NCBI RefSeq assembly: GCF_018294505.1
Contig: NC_057814.1
Location: 297,893,072 to 297,957,071, forward strand
Length of the DNA: 64,000 nucleotides
Reading direction: 5' to 3'
Origin: Triticum aestivum
Lineage: Eukaryota; Streptophyta; Magnoliopsida; Poales; Poaceae
Shown here: piece by piece, positions 1 through 10,267 of the stretch
Layout of the letters: each line of letters starts with the position of its first letter
Position numbering within the stretch: position 1 is the first letter of the stretch
The notes under the pieces: generated by a model
Database searches by the model: none
What the model was told of the DNA's origin: nothing
Seen by the model: only the letters and a program-made list of their open reading frames with translations
Made by a program: the position numbers and the translations under genes

Positions 1-410
1 AGTCAAACGTGTGTAACCGCCGGATACGTTCTAAAATGAACCTTTGGTTGCCCAAGACTGTGAATGAGTTGTACACTCTGGTGGACAAGTATGCTTGAGT
101 AGAAGAGGGGAGGCGACTCCCCGGTGAAGAAGATGGCATCAACATCGACTCAGAGGACGATGACGATGCCGCCAATCAGAAGAAGAAGAACAAGAAGCAC
201 AACAAGAAGCGCAAGGATAAAGCAGTGATGACCGTTGAAGGATCGAGCGCGCCTAGTACCGGCAAGAAGGCCAAGACCGAGGTTCCCGGCAAGGAAGTTG
301 CCGCGTGCACTGATTGTCGGGAAGCCACGGCTGCCGAGAAGGCTGGGAAGGGTGATGGGCCGTACTGCAAGATCCATCGGACCAAGGGCCATGATCTTCA
401 GGAGTGTCAT
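1..410 (+). pseudogene. C-terminal gag remnant of Gypsy element C
   Basis: This is the nucleocapsid end of a Ty3/Gypsy gag, the protein that packages retrotransposon RNA. Frame 3 is readable across the segment except for a TGA at 96-98. It shows an acidic stretch (DSEDDDD), a lysine-rich stretch, and a zinc-binding-like motif of the pattern C-x2-H-x4-H-x4-C (from CKIH to ECH) near 364-410. The frame ends abruptly where Athila-like DNA begins. The continuation of the same + strand element is probably the pol remnant at 24545, with element B lying between. The stop fits a CG-site transition. The assignment to C rests on strand, position and family style, not on overlap. Confidence 0.75.
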
Positions 411-419
411 CGGACCAAG
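408..419 (+). repeat. 12-bp templated filler at a deletion junction
   Basis: The 12 bases CATCGGACCAAG at 408-419 repeat 375-386 exactly and sit precisely at the junction between the gag remnant and the truncated LTR of element B. A short copy of nearby DNA at a deletion junction is the usual mark of synthesis-dependent end joining. Confidence 0.7.
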
Positions 420-1881
420 AGATGGTGATACAAGTGCAATATGGATGGTAGATATAGGTTTTTGTAATTTGAAAATATAAAAACAGCAAGGTAACTAATG
501 ATAAAAATGAGCACAAACGGTATAGCAATGCTAGGAAACAAGGCCTAGGGTTCATACTTTCACTAGTGCAAGTTCTCTCAACAATAATAACATAATTGGA
601 TCATATAAATATCCCTCAACATGCACCAAAGAGTCACTCCAAAGTCACTAATAGCGGAGAACAAACGAACAGATTATGGTATGGTACGAAACCACCTCAA
701 AGTTATCCTTTCTGATCGATCTATTCAAGAGTCCGTAGTAAAATAACACGAAGCTATTCTTTCTGTTCAATCTATCATAGAGTTCGTACTAGAATAACAC
801 CTTAAGACACAAATCAACCAAAACCCTAATGTCACCTAGATACTCCAATGTCACCTCAAGTATCCGTGGGTATGATTATACGATATGCATCACACAATCT
901 CAGATTCATCTATTGAACCAACACAAAGAACTTCAAAGAGTGCCCCAAAGTTTCTACCGGAGAGTCTAGACGAAAACATGTGCCAACCCCTATGCATAAG
1001 TTCGCGAGGTCAGGGAACCCGCAAGTTGATCACCAAAACATACATCAAGTTAATCACATGATATCCCATTGTCACCACAGATAAGCACATGCAGGACATA
1101 CATAAAGTGTTCTCAAATCCTTAAAGACTCAATCCAATAAGATCACTTCAAAGGGAAAACTCAATCCATTACAAGAGAGTAGAGGGGGAGAAACATCACA
1201 AGATCCAACTATAATAGCAAAGCTCGCGATACATCAAGATCGTGCCGAATCAAGAACACGAGAGAGAGAGAGAGAGAGAGAATAAACACATAGCTACTGG
1301 TACATACCCTCAGCCCCGAGGATGAACTACTCCCTCCTCGTCATGGAGAGCGTCGGGATGATGAAGATGGCCACCGGTTAGGGATCCCCCCTCCGGCAGA
1401 GTGCCGGAACAGGGTCCCGATTAGTTTTTGGTCGCTACAGAGGCTTGCGGCGGCGGAACTCCCGATCTATTCTGCTCCCCGATGTTTTTAGGGTATATGG
1501 ATATATATAGGCGAAAGAAGTCGGTCAGGGGAGCCACGAGGGGCCCACGAGGGTGGGGGCACGCCCAGGGGGGGTAGGGCGCGCCTCCCTGCCTCGTGGC
1601 TTCCTCGAAGCTCCTCTGACGTCTACTCCAAGTCTCCTGGATTGCTTCCGTTCCAAAAATAACTCTCCCGAAGGTTTCATTCCGTTTGGACTCCGTTTGA
1701 TATTCCTTTTCTTCAAAACACTGAAATAGGCAAGAAAACAACATTTTGGGTTGGGCCTCCGGTTAATATGTTAGTCCCAAAAATAATATAAAAGTGTATA
1801 ATAAAGCCCATTAAACATCCAAAAGAGATAATATAATAGCATGGAACAATAAAAAATTATAGATACGTTGGAGACGTATCA
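420..1881 (-). repeat. 3' LTR of element B (truncated)
   Basis: Starts on the - strand at 1881 with TGATACGTCTCC and aligns throughout with the 5' LTR copy at 23093-24544, with few substitutions. It ends at 420, so the portion matching 22858-23092 is missing. A dinucleotide (AG)10 run lies at 1261-1280; the other LTR has a much shorter run at the matching place. Confidence 0.85.
1261..1280. repeat. (AG)10 microsatellite
   Basis: Ten perfect AG units inside the 3' LTR of element B. The 5' LTR has only about four to five units at the same place (around 23934-23946), so the run expanded or contracted after insertion. Confidence 0.9.
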
Positions 1882-2261
1882 AGCATCCCCAAGCTTAATT
1901 CCTGCTCGTCCTCGAGTAGGTAAATGATAAAAACAGAATTTTTGATGTGGAATGCTACCTAACATAACTATCAATGTAATCTTATTTATTGTGGCAAGAA
2001 TATTCAGATCCATAAGATTCAAAACAAAAGTTTAATATTAACATGAAAACAATAATACTTCAAGCATACTAACAAAGCAATCGTGTCTTCTCAAAATAAC
2101 ATGGCCAAAGCAAGCTATCCCTACAAAATCATATAGTCTAGCTATGCTCTATCTTCATCACACAAAATATTTAAATCATGCACAACCCCGATGAAAAGCC
2201 AAGCAATTGTTTCATACTTTTGATGTTCTCAAACTTTTTCAATCTTCACGCAATACATGAG
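1882..2261 (-). other. Internal region of element B, 3' part
   Basis: AT-rich, non-coding internal DNA of element B between the polypurine motif and the insertion point of element A. It matches, in reverse, the stretch before the 3' LTR of element D (about 32440-32817). The last five bases, ATGAG (2257-2261), are the left target duplication of element A; the right copy at 19528-19532 is ATAAG, one mismatch. Confidence 0.8.
1883..1896 (-). promoter_or_regulatory. Polypurine-tract motif of element B
   Basis: On the - strand AAGCTTGGGGATGC lies one base from the 3' LTR start, the position of the plus-strand primer in LTR retrotransposons. The identical 14-mer lies at the same place in element D (32803-32816) and again inside the elements. 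Confidence 0.75.
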
Positions 2262-2779
2262 TGTTGAGGATATAGACCATAGAGTCACCCGCCAGGAGGG
2301 GCCGGGTTACTCATATCGTCATTGCCAGAAGCCCGGCGCCAAGCTTGAAGACGGTGGGCCAAAGATGGGCTTAAGACCCGGATATGGTTTAAGGCCCGTA
2401 GTTACAATCATTATCATGGTAGAACTTGTAGTGTAAGGCAAGAATAGTTGAGAGTCCGAGCCGGACACTCTTATGAGCCGGCCGGGACTCTGAGAGCTGC
2501 TGGGCGTCAGCCTCCCTATATAAAGGGACGACCCGGCAGCGGTTTAGGGACAAGAAAGATCTCATCGAGAGCCAGGCATAGCAGTTTGGCTCCCTGGTCA
2601 TTGAAACCCTAATCAATACCACCTCAACTGGACGTAGGCTTTTACCTTCACCGTAAGGGGCCGAACCAGTATAAAACCTCGTGTTCCTTGTCCCGCTTAA
2701 CCCCTTCAAGCTTCCTAGCTGCGATGGCTCCACGACTAAGTCCTAGCTCAAGGACATCTGCCGTGACAATTCCACGACA
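2262..2779 (+). repeat. 5' LTR of element A
   Basis: Runs from TGTTGAGG to CACGACA, with TG...CA ends, and matches 19010-19527 at 507 of 518 positions by eye. It contains TATATAAA at 2517-2524, about 260 bp before its end, so transcription probably starts near 2550. An ATG at 2724 opens a frame that runs through the LTR end into gag. Confidence 0.95.
2517..2524 (+). promoter_or_regulatory. TATA box of the 5' LTR of element A
   Basis: TATATAAA followed by a GC-richer leader; the same sequence is kept in the 3' LTR at 19265-19272. Placement in the middle of the LTR fits the U3/R promoter of a retrotransposon. Confidence 0.7.
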
Positions 2780-3110
2780 GTTGGCGCCCACCGTGGGGCC
2801 GGCGCACGGTGGATTTGAGTTCTTGAAGGGCAGCTTCGAAGGGCTCAAGGGATACGCTGTGGGCCGGATGACCAAGAGTCGTCGCGGCAAGCTCTACATC
2901 GACGATGCAAACTGGGGCCCCGACGCCGGCTCAATTGAGTACGGGTACCGGGTCCCCTTCGACGGAATTCATGTTTTCATTGGCAAGATTGGTGAGCCGG
3001 GCCCTAAGCCAGATCTCTGCGCCGATCTCATCGAGACGGCTCAGCGTGCACGACCCGCCCAGGCCCGGCCTGCCTTAAGGCATGCTTTTGTGGGATGTAT
3101 CCATGGAGGG
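2724..3110 (+). pseudogene. Gag N-terminal part of element A, cut by solo LTR
   Basis: This frame starts at an ATG inside the 5' LTR (2724), passes through the primer binding site without a stop, and continues to the solo LTR at 3111. After the solo LTR and its duplicated GAGGG it resumes in the same frame at 7349. The insert plus duplication is 4238 bp, which accounts exactly for the change of frame number. The segment has no motif I recognise; it is moderately basic (MTKSRRGKLYIDDANWG) and ends in a proline/alanine-rich part. The true start could be a later ATG such as that of MTKSRR. Stop codon TGA at 7358-7360 breaks the continuation. Confidence 0.6.
2782..2798 (+). promoter_or_regulatory. 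Primer binding site, tRNA-Lys (element A)
   Basis: TGGCGCCCACCGTGGGG lies two bases after the LTR end. From memory of plant tRNA-Lys(CTT), whose 3' end is CCCCACGGTGGGCGCCA, it is complementary over all 17 bases. It primes minus-strand DNA synthesis. Confidence 0.8.
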
Positions 3111-3589
3111 TGTCACAGCCCCAGATCAGCCCTTGTTTGACTTTTGCTTGTTCCTCATGTCATCATGTTTAATTTTGAAAGAAACTTGAAATGGGGATTG
3201 CCTAAACCCTAGCATTAAAGGAATTCACTAGGTTCAACCAAAATATTTCCAGTAAATCCAAATGGCTTTCAAAAATGTTCATCATTCTTGGAAAATGCTG
3301 GAAACAGTAACCAGAGGTGATGCACATCTTTCCATGTCATATTTGGGCTCTGGATTAAATCATACTCTATTTGCATTTGGGCATTTAAATGCTATTAAAT
3401 ATTTTAAATGCTCAAATAATCATAAACTAAAATGTTTACTGTAGGATATATTCCCAACAGTGATCATGAGTAGTTTCATGATTTTTGGAAGTGTCTAAGT
3501 ATTTTTAATAAAGCCCTAAAGACTACAGAATATTAGAAAAAACAAAAACAAATTAGAAAGCAGAAGAGGGAGAGAAAGTTACCTGGACC

Positions 3590-4530
3590 TACCTACTGTG
3601 CAGCCCACCTCGCCGGCCCAGCTGGCGGCCCAGCCCACCAGGCGCTCTCCTGTCGCCTTCCTCCTCGCGCCAGTAGGCGAGGGCGCGTGCCCGACGCGCG
3701 CCGTTACACGCCGCGGCCACCTCCTCCCTCCCTGCCTGCCTGGCTCCGCCTCGACGCGTCTGGACGATGCCACGCGACCCCCAGAGCCATCCGGCTCTCT
3801 CTCACTCTCCCCCGAACGCTCTCCCCCTCCTCTGTTCTTCCCGCCCGAACGCCTCCGTCGCCGCCGCTCGCCACCACCGCGGACACCGCCATCCCGGCGA
3901 CGCCCTGAGATGCCCAAGAGCTCCGCCTAGTATCCCTCTTCCTCCTCGTCGAGCTGTGCAACGCCGGACGCCCCGAGTGCCTCCACGTTGTCGTCTTCAA
4001 CCTCCCAACGCCGGAGATCCCTCTCGCCGCCCCGCTCGCTCCGGTGCTTCCCCGGGCACGCCGAGGCCACCTCTGCACTCGCCGTGAGCTCCTCTACCGA
4101 TACCCCCTTCTCCCATGTCCATTAGCTCAGCGTAGCCTTCGTTTCCGTCGAGACCGAGACCTCACCGGCGCCGGACTTGACGCCGTCGTCGTTTTGGTTC
4201 GCCTCCGTTTAAACCGAGCACGTAGCCGTGCTCAGTGCACCCCCAGGAGGCCATAGCACCCCTCCGCACCCCCTGTCATGCTCCCTAACGCCGCCCCCGT
4301 GCTAACCCGAACTCCGGCGGCCGCAAAAGAGCTCGCCGCCGTTGACTCCGTCCACCCCCACTCGAACCACGGCCACCCACAGATGCGCCTCGCTTCCCTC
4401 TTTCAAACGCGCCCGTCCGCGCGTCAAACGGTGGCCTGTAGGCGAAACCCGAGTCACTCCGGTGCGCCTCCGCCGCGTTTTGGTCGCCGCCGGCGTAACC
4501 CCGGCGAGGGTGACGTGGCAGATTAGTTAG
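3590..4530. other. GC-rich block within the solo LTR
   Basis: A sharp rise in GC and CG content within an otherwise AT-rich LTR, rich in proline, arginine and serine codons in all frames. The F LTRs have a similar block at about 39090-39990 (and 46620-47050), with little alignable protein frame. I read it as the promoter/leader part of the LTR or an old captured gene start, not as a gene. Confidence 0.5.
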
Positions 4531-6422
4531 GGCTAATGACGCACTTAGTCAACACCTAGTGACACTGAAAGCAGGGCCCCACTGACTAATTAAACATAGA
4601 TTAGTTTCTATTTAGTTTTAACTAATCACAGTGGCCCCACGCGTCAGCGTTGACCATGCTGACGTGGCCATTGACTGGGTCCACATGTCAGTGACCCTAA
4701 CTAGCACCGTGACACCGACCAGTGGGACCCCACTGGTCAGGTTTGACCCTGGCCAGCCCGTTGACTCGCTGACGCAGTGATGACGTCAGGCTGACGCAGT
4801 ATTACATTTTCTGGATTTATTTTTAATCAGGAAATTCCAGAAAATAGTATAAACTTCTAAAAATCATATAAAATCAACCGTAGCTCAGAATGAAATAATT
4901 TATATATGAAAAATGATCAGAAAAATGCAATCTATCCATCTGTATCATTTCCATGCATGTCAAACTAAGTTATACCTGCTGTATAGGTGAAAACATGATA
5001 ATGCACTATTTGAATTCATAGTTTGAATTTGAATTTGAACCTTGAGTTCAAATCAACCCAAACCTTTCTGTTGCTAGTTACATTAGGCCAAATCACGTCA
5101 TATTGCCATGTCATGATCATGCATCATATTGTGCATTGCATTGATTGTGTTCTTCTTTGTTTGCCGGTGATTGTCCCCTCTCGATAGCCGTGATTCCGAC
5201 GATGAGTTCGATGACACCGATGAAGAACTATAATATCTTCAGAAGTGCCAGGCAAGCAAACCCCCTTGTTCATTCCGATACAATCCCATTCTCTCACTCC
5301 TGCTCTCTTCTACTGCATTAGGACAACATCGATTCAACTGTTACATGTTGCGGTAGTTGAACCCCTTTTCCTCTGCATGACCTGTCATTGCCACAGTAAA
5401 TAGATGAAACCCACTAGCATGAGTAGGAGTTGTTTGAGCCCTGATGTGCCTACTCATTCATGCTTGTTTGTCATGCCTGCTACTGCTTAGAGTTGAGTCG
5501 GGTCTGATTCATCGGGGATGAATTGGAATGGTGATGAACATGTCCTACTGTGTGTGAGCTAAGTGTGTGAACACGATTTGGTAAAGGTAGCGGTGAGAGG
5601 CCATGTAGGAGTACATGGTGGGTTGTCTCATTGAAGCCGTCCTCAGGAACTGAGTTCTGTGTTTGTGATCCATGATACAGTTACTACCACGCATTGGGCC
5701 CGAAACCAATGGACCCTCTCGGCTTCTTAATCACCCTTGTCCCTGTCCAGGAGTTGCAAGTAGTTTCTGGTGTTTGTAGTATGCTGGAGGCCGTGGACAG
5801 CGCTGACCGAGGGGTGGGCTGTGATGCGGTAGGCACGTGGCACGGTGTACCGGGCGCCCGTTTGGTGTCTCGGGAACCCTGCACACATCGTTCGGGGCCG
5901 TATGTGGAAACCTCGGCCGGACTCCCTGCGGATGGAACCTGAATAGGCGATAAACCTGGACTAGAGACTTGAGTGTTTAGGTAGGCTGTGGCCGACTCCC
6001 TCGCCAGGCTTCCGCTTGAAGGTTGCCGAGGTACACGACGTGTACATGGTGGTAAGTGGCGAGAGCGTGTGTGACGAAGTACACCCCTGCAGGGTTAATA
6101 TGATCTATTCGAATAGCCGTGTCCGCGGAAATGGACTTCTGGGTTGCGTATAACAGTTCATAGACAAGTGAAAGTGGATACTTTAAAATGCGCAAGATAA
6201 GCGTGAGTGCTATGGATGGCGTTCTCGTAGGGAGACGGGAGCGGATCCATAGTGGAGTATTGATATGGTGAATATGTGGACTCGTGTGCGCCACCTCAAA
6301 AGAGTTACTTGCAGTCGTAGTCAGGATAGCCACCGAGTCAAAGGTGGCTTGCTGCAGTTAAACTCCACCACCCCCTTTGTTGATACCGATGCATATGTAG
6401 ATAGTTCTGATGTAAGTCTTGC

Positions 6423-6440
6423 TGAGTACATTTGTACTCA
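6423..6440. promoter_or_regulatory. Perfect inverted repeat in LTR
   Basis: TGAGTACA-TT-TGTACTCA, an 8-bp stem with a two-base centre. The F LTRs keep it with one change in the left arm (about 41847 and 47187, GGGTACATTTGTACTC). Position late in the LTR suggests an RNA structure or a protein site in R/U5. Confidence 0.55.
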
Positions 6441-7348
6441 CGTTTGCTTATTTTATGTTTTGCAGAGAGACGTCAGTCTCGCTAGTAGTTCCGTGTGGAC
6501 TTCGACGTTTAGCTTGATACCTCAGCTACGATCTTGTGCCCTCGGCAGGATCTAGTAAATAGTCAGGCTTCTCAGCCTTTTTCATTTGTAGATGTCTGTA
6601 CTCAGACATGTTAAGCTTCCGCATGTGCTCTGACTTGTATGCTCTGAATGTTGGGTCATGAGACCCATGTTTGTAATATCTGGCTCTTCGGAGCCTAATG
6701 AATAAATACTCTGAGTCGTAGAGTCTTGTTGTGATGCCATGTTGTATTTGCACATATCGAGCATATTGTGTGTATGATTGAAATGCTTGGTATGTGTGGG
6801 ATTCGAAAACCTAGTTGTTTATCCTTGGTAGCCTCTCTTATGGGGAAATGTAGTCTAGTGCCTCCTCGAGCCATAGTAGTCCGCTACAGCCCGGTTCACC
6901 GGAGTCCTGCTAGCCCAGCACTACTGCTCCGGAACACTTGACTGGCCGGCATGTGATTCACTTCGTTCCTGTGTCTGTCCCTTCGGGGAAATGTCACGCG
7001 GTGACATCCGGAGTCCTGCCTAGCCTGCTACAGCCCGGGTTCCCGGAGTCCTGTTAGCCAGTGCTACAGCCCGGATTCGCACGCTGCTGACCGACATGTT
7101 CGATGTTGATTCATGTATGCCTGTCCCCATACGTTAGTGCCGCTCTGGGTTCACGACTAGCCATGTCGGCCCGGGTTCTCTGTCATATGGATGCTAGCGA
7201 CATTATCATATACGTGAGCCAAAAGGCGCAAACGGTCCCGGCCATGGTAAGGCGACACCCGTGGGGATACCGTGCGTGAGGCCGCAAAGTGATATGAGGT
7301 GTTACAGGCTAGATCGGTGTGACCTAGAATCGGGGTCCCGACAGAGGG

Positions 7349-9373
7349 CCCTTTGATTGATCTGGATCTAGTGATGAGGCGGCCGCCGGCTCTGACGGCG
7401 AGTCGTCCACCGATGAGTCAAAGTCGTTGTATCAACTTCAAGATGGCAGGCTCATGGGTTGTTCCAATGGTGACAGTATTCCGGACCCGTTTGAGCCGCC
7501 AAGTCAGGTTGGAGTCTTTATGGCCGGTGCACAGCCTGTTCAGAACCCTGCTGCTGGAGCAGGAAACCCGGTGCCCTCGCTGGCTCAGGTCTTAATGGAT
7601 CTCACGGACAAGATGACGGCCCTGTTAACCGCCACGGTTGACCCGGCGGATCAAGCTCAGCATGATGCGGAGGTGGCGCAGTTAAAGTTGGATCTAGTGA
7701 AAGCTAAGGAGGATCTGGCAGCAGAAGGGATCAGGATGGTTGCGGAAAGGGCGGCTCTCGACGCCCAAACCCAGTTGATTCAAGCGCAGTCCTTCCGGCT
7801 CACGATGGATCAAAACGTGTCCAATGAGGTCCTGAGAAGGAGGCATCAAAAGGCCCAATCTCGACTCCCTCCGGTTTACGATCCACGAAACCTCTTCAAC
7901 ACGCCAGGGGCAGGGTCTAGTAACCCGCCAGAGGTCGTAGTGCCCGGGTCGGGGACCCCTATTCAGCCACAAGTGATGGGGCCTCCCCAGATGCCCCCTG
8001 CCCCGCCTCAGTACGTGCCAATACCACCGGGTCATTATGCCAATCCGCTGGAGAACATGGTCGCCGCAGCAGCACGGCTGGCGGCTCTCCCAATTGACGG
8101 CGATACTCCGACGGCTATTGAAACTCGCCGGGTCAGGGAACTCCTTCAGACGGCACTGGTGCAGCAAGAGGCGTACTCCTACAGCAGGGACAGGATCCAC
8201 TCGACCCCTCGTCCAGGCCGGAGCCCGAGTTACAGTAGACACATGATCTCAGCGACCGGCTCAAGTAACGTCTGACGCCATGACCCGCCCCCTAGCCATG
8301 GCCCGGCTCATAACGGAGCCTTTCACGCAGCAGGCCAAGACAGAGCGCGGCAAGAGGCAGAACAGGTGCCTCAGTTGACGGCTTACCAGACTCCCCCGGC
8401 TTATCCGACGACTTCCGTCGACGTGGGTATCCCTACAAGGACTGGGGGTGTCCCTTGTTTAGTGCCAGCTATCCACAATGAACGTCTACCCAAGGACTTC
8501 AAAGGCCCTAGGAAGGTGCCTAATTACACGGCAGACTTACAACCCGTGGCCTTGATCGAGAGTTATGAGATGGCTATGGAACTGCTGGAGGTCAGTGAAG
8601 CGGCCATTGCTAAGTACTTCACCATGATGTTAGATGGGACTACCCGCACTTGGTTGCAAGGGCTGCCACCAAATTCCATTGGGTCTTGGGCTGAGCTGAA
8701 GGCCCGGTTCATCCAAAACTTCAAGGATACCTGTAGGCAGTCTATGTCAATTGTGGATTTGACTAATTGCAAGTAGCAGGAGGGTGAGTCTACGACACAT
8801 TGGGTTCGCCGGGTTAAGGAGATAATACATTCCTCGGATAAGATGGATGCCGGCTTTGCAGTCTTAATGTTCGAGCAGAAATGTCGTTTTGTGCCCCTGA
8901 AGATGAAACTCGGGCGGCTTAAGCGCGACTGCAATGATATGGGTACATTGATGGCGGCTCTTGTCAAGTACGCCGATTCTGATGGTACCAAGGACCCCGC
9001 TTCAGATGATGAAAGGACAGGGAAGGGAAAGAAGAACGGCAATGGAAAGGGTCCTCAGCATAACCCGGGAAACCAAGGAGGAGGCAAGCGCAAGGCCGAT
9101 GGCAGCCTGGAGTTTGTAGCCAACGCCAGCTCACAAGGTAATAACCAGCAACGCAAGGGGAGGCCCCCTCCCCGAGGCGGCGGGTCGGGCCCGACGCTGG
9201 AGCAACTGTTGAATGAGCCTTGTCCAAGGCATGGCTCTAGAGAGAAGCCAGCAACTCATCTATGGAAGGATTGTGCAATCATGAAGGCCTTTAAGAATTA
9301 CAATGGCCCAGGCGGCGGCTCAGGCACCGGCGGCTTTCATGGCCCGTGCGGCGGCTCCAATTCTAACCCTTAG
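7349..9373 (+). pseudogene. Gag of element A (main part), broken by stops
   Basis: This is the retrotransposon structural protein in frame 2. It is continuous apart from a TGA at 7358, a TGA at 8273 and TAGs at 8774 and 9371. The order is: a coiled-coil-like segment (about 7640-7800), a proline-rich linker (about 7870-8040), the Retrotrans_gag domain (about 8490-8960, with TTRTWLQGLP and SWAELKARFIQNF), a lysine/glycine-rich tail, and a zinc-binding-like motif C-x2-H-x8-H-x4-C near 9218-9271. All four stops fit one C-to-T change from CGA or CAG. No frameshift is needed between 7349 and 10267. Gag and protease share the frame, so they would have been one polyprotein. Confidence 0.85.
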
Positions 9374-10267
9374 AACGGTCAAGGGGGCTTTAATCAGCAG
9401 TCTGGCCAGGGTCATCAACAGCAGCAGGGAGGTTATCAGACCAATCCAAAGCAGCTTAGCGGTGGACAGTATCATGTGTTTACCACCAGTCTGTGTAAGA
9501 GAGATCAGAAGCTTCATAAGAGGGATGTGAACGCTGTTGAGCCGGCGGTTCCACGCTACTTGCGGTGGTCTGAGCAGCCTATAGTGTGGAGTAGAGAGGA
9601 TCACCCTCCCCGGGTGGATAATCCGGGTCACTGGGCCTTGTTGGTGGCTCCTCAGGTGGGAGGATATAAGTTCACTAAGGTGCTCATGGATGGAGGCAAG
9701 AGCATCAACATCCTCTATTATGAGATGTTCCGTCGTATGGGGTTGATTGATAAGAACCTCAGCCAGTCAAACACTATCTTCCATGGTGTGGTACCTGGTA
9801 AGTCGGCTTATCCAGTAGGCAAGATCGAGTTGGAAGTGGCCTTTGGAGATGAGAACAACTACATGGTGGAAAAATTGACCTTTGAGGTGGTCAAGATAAG
9901 AAGTCCGTACCATGCCATATTCGGCCGGCCGGCTTACGCCAAGTTCATGGCACGGCCGTGTTATGTATATTTACAGCTCAAGATGCCGGGTCATAATGGG
10001 ACCATTACGGTTCACGGCAGCCGGAAGGTGGCCTTGGAATGTGAGGAAGGCGATGCAGCTTATGCAGAATCTGTTTGTGCAACAGAGGAGTTGAAGTTTT
10101 ACAAAGACAACGTTGACCCAACAGATATGACCTCTCTGAAAAAGCCGACTACGGAGCATGAGCCGGCAATGAAATTTAAGTCGGCTGATGAGACTAAACT
10201 TGTTGATTTCGTTCCAGGAGATTCATCTCAGCAGTTTAGCATCAGTGCCAATCTGGATCCAAAATAG
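9374..10267 (+). pseudogene. Protease region of element A, ends in TAG
   Basis: It is in frame with gag and encodes the aspartic protease that cuts the polyprotein. The active-site segment is VLMDGGKSINILY, with the catalytic Asp at 9689-9691. Plant Gypsy elements of this clade often have DGG here in place of the retroviral DTG. A second conserved segment, IFGRPAYAKF, follows. The frame ends in TAG at 10265-10267, in the context AAATAGGAAAGCGC, and reopens at once as RT. The same context is found in element C at 24598-24611. Confidence 0.8.

Larger units (their letters stand above)
3111..7343 (+). mobile_element. Solo LTR of a Gypsy element related to element F
   Basis: A 4233-bp solo LTR running from TGTCACAGCC to GGTCCCGACA, flanked by a perfect 5-bp duplication GAGGG (3106-3110 and 7344-7348). 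It shares long stretches with the LTRs of element F, for example 5160-5230 with 40580-40650 and 6540-7340 with 41990-42760, and has the same terminal sequences. No primer site or internal region is present, so the element was reduced to one LTR, presumably by recombination between its two LTRs. Inside are a GC-rich block (about 3590-4530) and an 8-bp perfect inverted repeat at 6423-6440. Any ORFs here are short and I do not call genes. Confidence 0.9.

Noticed and set aside
2782..2798. Possible tRNA gene sequences at the primer sites
   Set aside because: Only the 3' 12-17 bases of tRNAs are matched, in complement, next to LTR ends; these are primer binding sites.
3598..4530. Overlapping GC-rich frames in the solo LTR
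   Set aside because: Frames are open on both strands because of high GC; they are not conserved as protein in the F LTRs.
7694..8242. 182-codon frame opposite gag of element A
   Set aside because: Shadow of the gag frame on the other strand; no homology, no promoter layout.
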